Below, one piece after another: positions 5,528-5,659 of a stretch of DNA of 5,659 nucleotides. The notes beneath the pieces were generated by a model. It had not been told where the DNA came from. It did no database searches and was given only the letters and a program-made list of their open reading frames with translations. The translations under genes and the position numbers were made by a program. How positions within the stretch are numbered: position 1 is the first letter of the stretch; every line of letters begins with the position of its first letter. Source of the DNA: Weeksellaceae bacterium (lineage in GTDB: Bacteria; Bacteroidota; Bacteroidia; Flavobacteriales; Weeksellaceae); NCBI GenBank assembly GCA_028694715.1, contig JAQVKJ010000108.1, positions 1-5,659 of the forward strand. The letters run 5' to 3'.

Positions 5528-5659
5528 TCATGAAATGTATTTGGGTGGATGCCAGAAGGAATAAATTAATTCTTTGAGAATCAATGAAGAATAGTGGCTA
5601 TTTGTTGTTTTCTTTAAGAAAACAGAAGTTTCGTTTGTTGGTGTTGTTTTTTCGAGAAT
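5528..5659 (-). CDS. C-terminal end of an unidentified small protein (cut by the window edge)
   Basis: An open frame enters from the right edge and runs 43 codons to a TGA at 5528-5530; the other two minus-strand frames close within about 20 codons. The residues end in ELIYSFWHPPKYIS. A terminal W-x-P-P-K motif is, as I recall, typical of small Cys-rich exported proteins of Bacteroidetes (of the DUF6660 kind) encoded just before TonB-dependent receptors. The Cys-rich part would lie outside the window, so this is only a suggestion. It is on the same strand as the receptor gene with a 64-bp gap and no visible promoter between them, which supports an operon. The start and full length cannot be seen. 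Confidence 0.6.
   Translation of the reverse strand: MLEKTTPTNETSVFLKKTTNSHYSSLILKELIYSFWHPPKYIS

Overview
The window looks like the chromosome of a Flavobacteriales-type Bacteroidetes. The basis is threefold. An XrtF-type exosortase lies next to its characteristic partner membrane protein, and as I recall that pair is essentially restricted to Flavobacteriia. Promoter-like elements fit the Bacteroidetes TTTG / TAnnTTTG pattern rather than the E. coli one. The TonB-dependent receptor carries the ACCNLxESFETN plug signature common in flavobacteria. There are no rRNAs, tRNAs, CRISPR arrays, insertion sequences or phage genes.

Layout. The left part (1-1567) is a minus-strand housekeeping block, read right to left: a GAF-type free methionine-R-sulfoxide reductase (fRMsr/MsrC-like), then rsmG (16S rRNA m7G methyltransferase) joined to it by a 1-nt TGATG stop/start overlap, then the N-terminal 133 codons of gyrB behind a 103-bp gap with its own -7-like box. 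A 54-bp divergent intergenic space separates this block from a plus-strand pair (1622-2603): xrtF with intact Cys/Arg/His catalytic residues, overlapped by the XrtF-associated four-helix membrane protein. These converge on a small minus-strand two-helix membrane protein with a perfect glycine zipper (2668-2910). To its right is a strong intrinsic terminator whose T-tract abuts the promoter of that small gene. The terminator ends a large minus-strand gene (3007-5463) for an outer-membrane TonB-dependent receptor. Behind a hairpin-containing 64-bp gap lies the C-terminal part of another minus-strand gene that runs off the right edge (5528-5659).

The most unusual item is the 818-aa receptor. Its N-terminus is a heavy-metal-associated (HMA) domain with a GNCDMC metal site and a trailing CC pair, followed by a His-rich then acidic linker, in the place where relatives usually carry a carboxypeptidase-regulatory-like domain. 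I read this as a fusion of a periplasmic metallochaperone to its receptor, probably for copper or another soft metal. The cut-off gene upstream, ending in a WHPPK motif, may be a small accessory protein of the same operon. The second item of interest is the XrtF pair, an apparently intact exosortase with no candidate substrate in the window.
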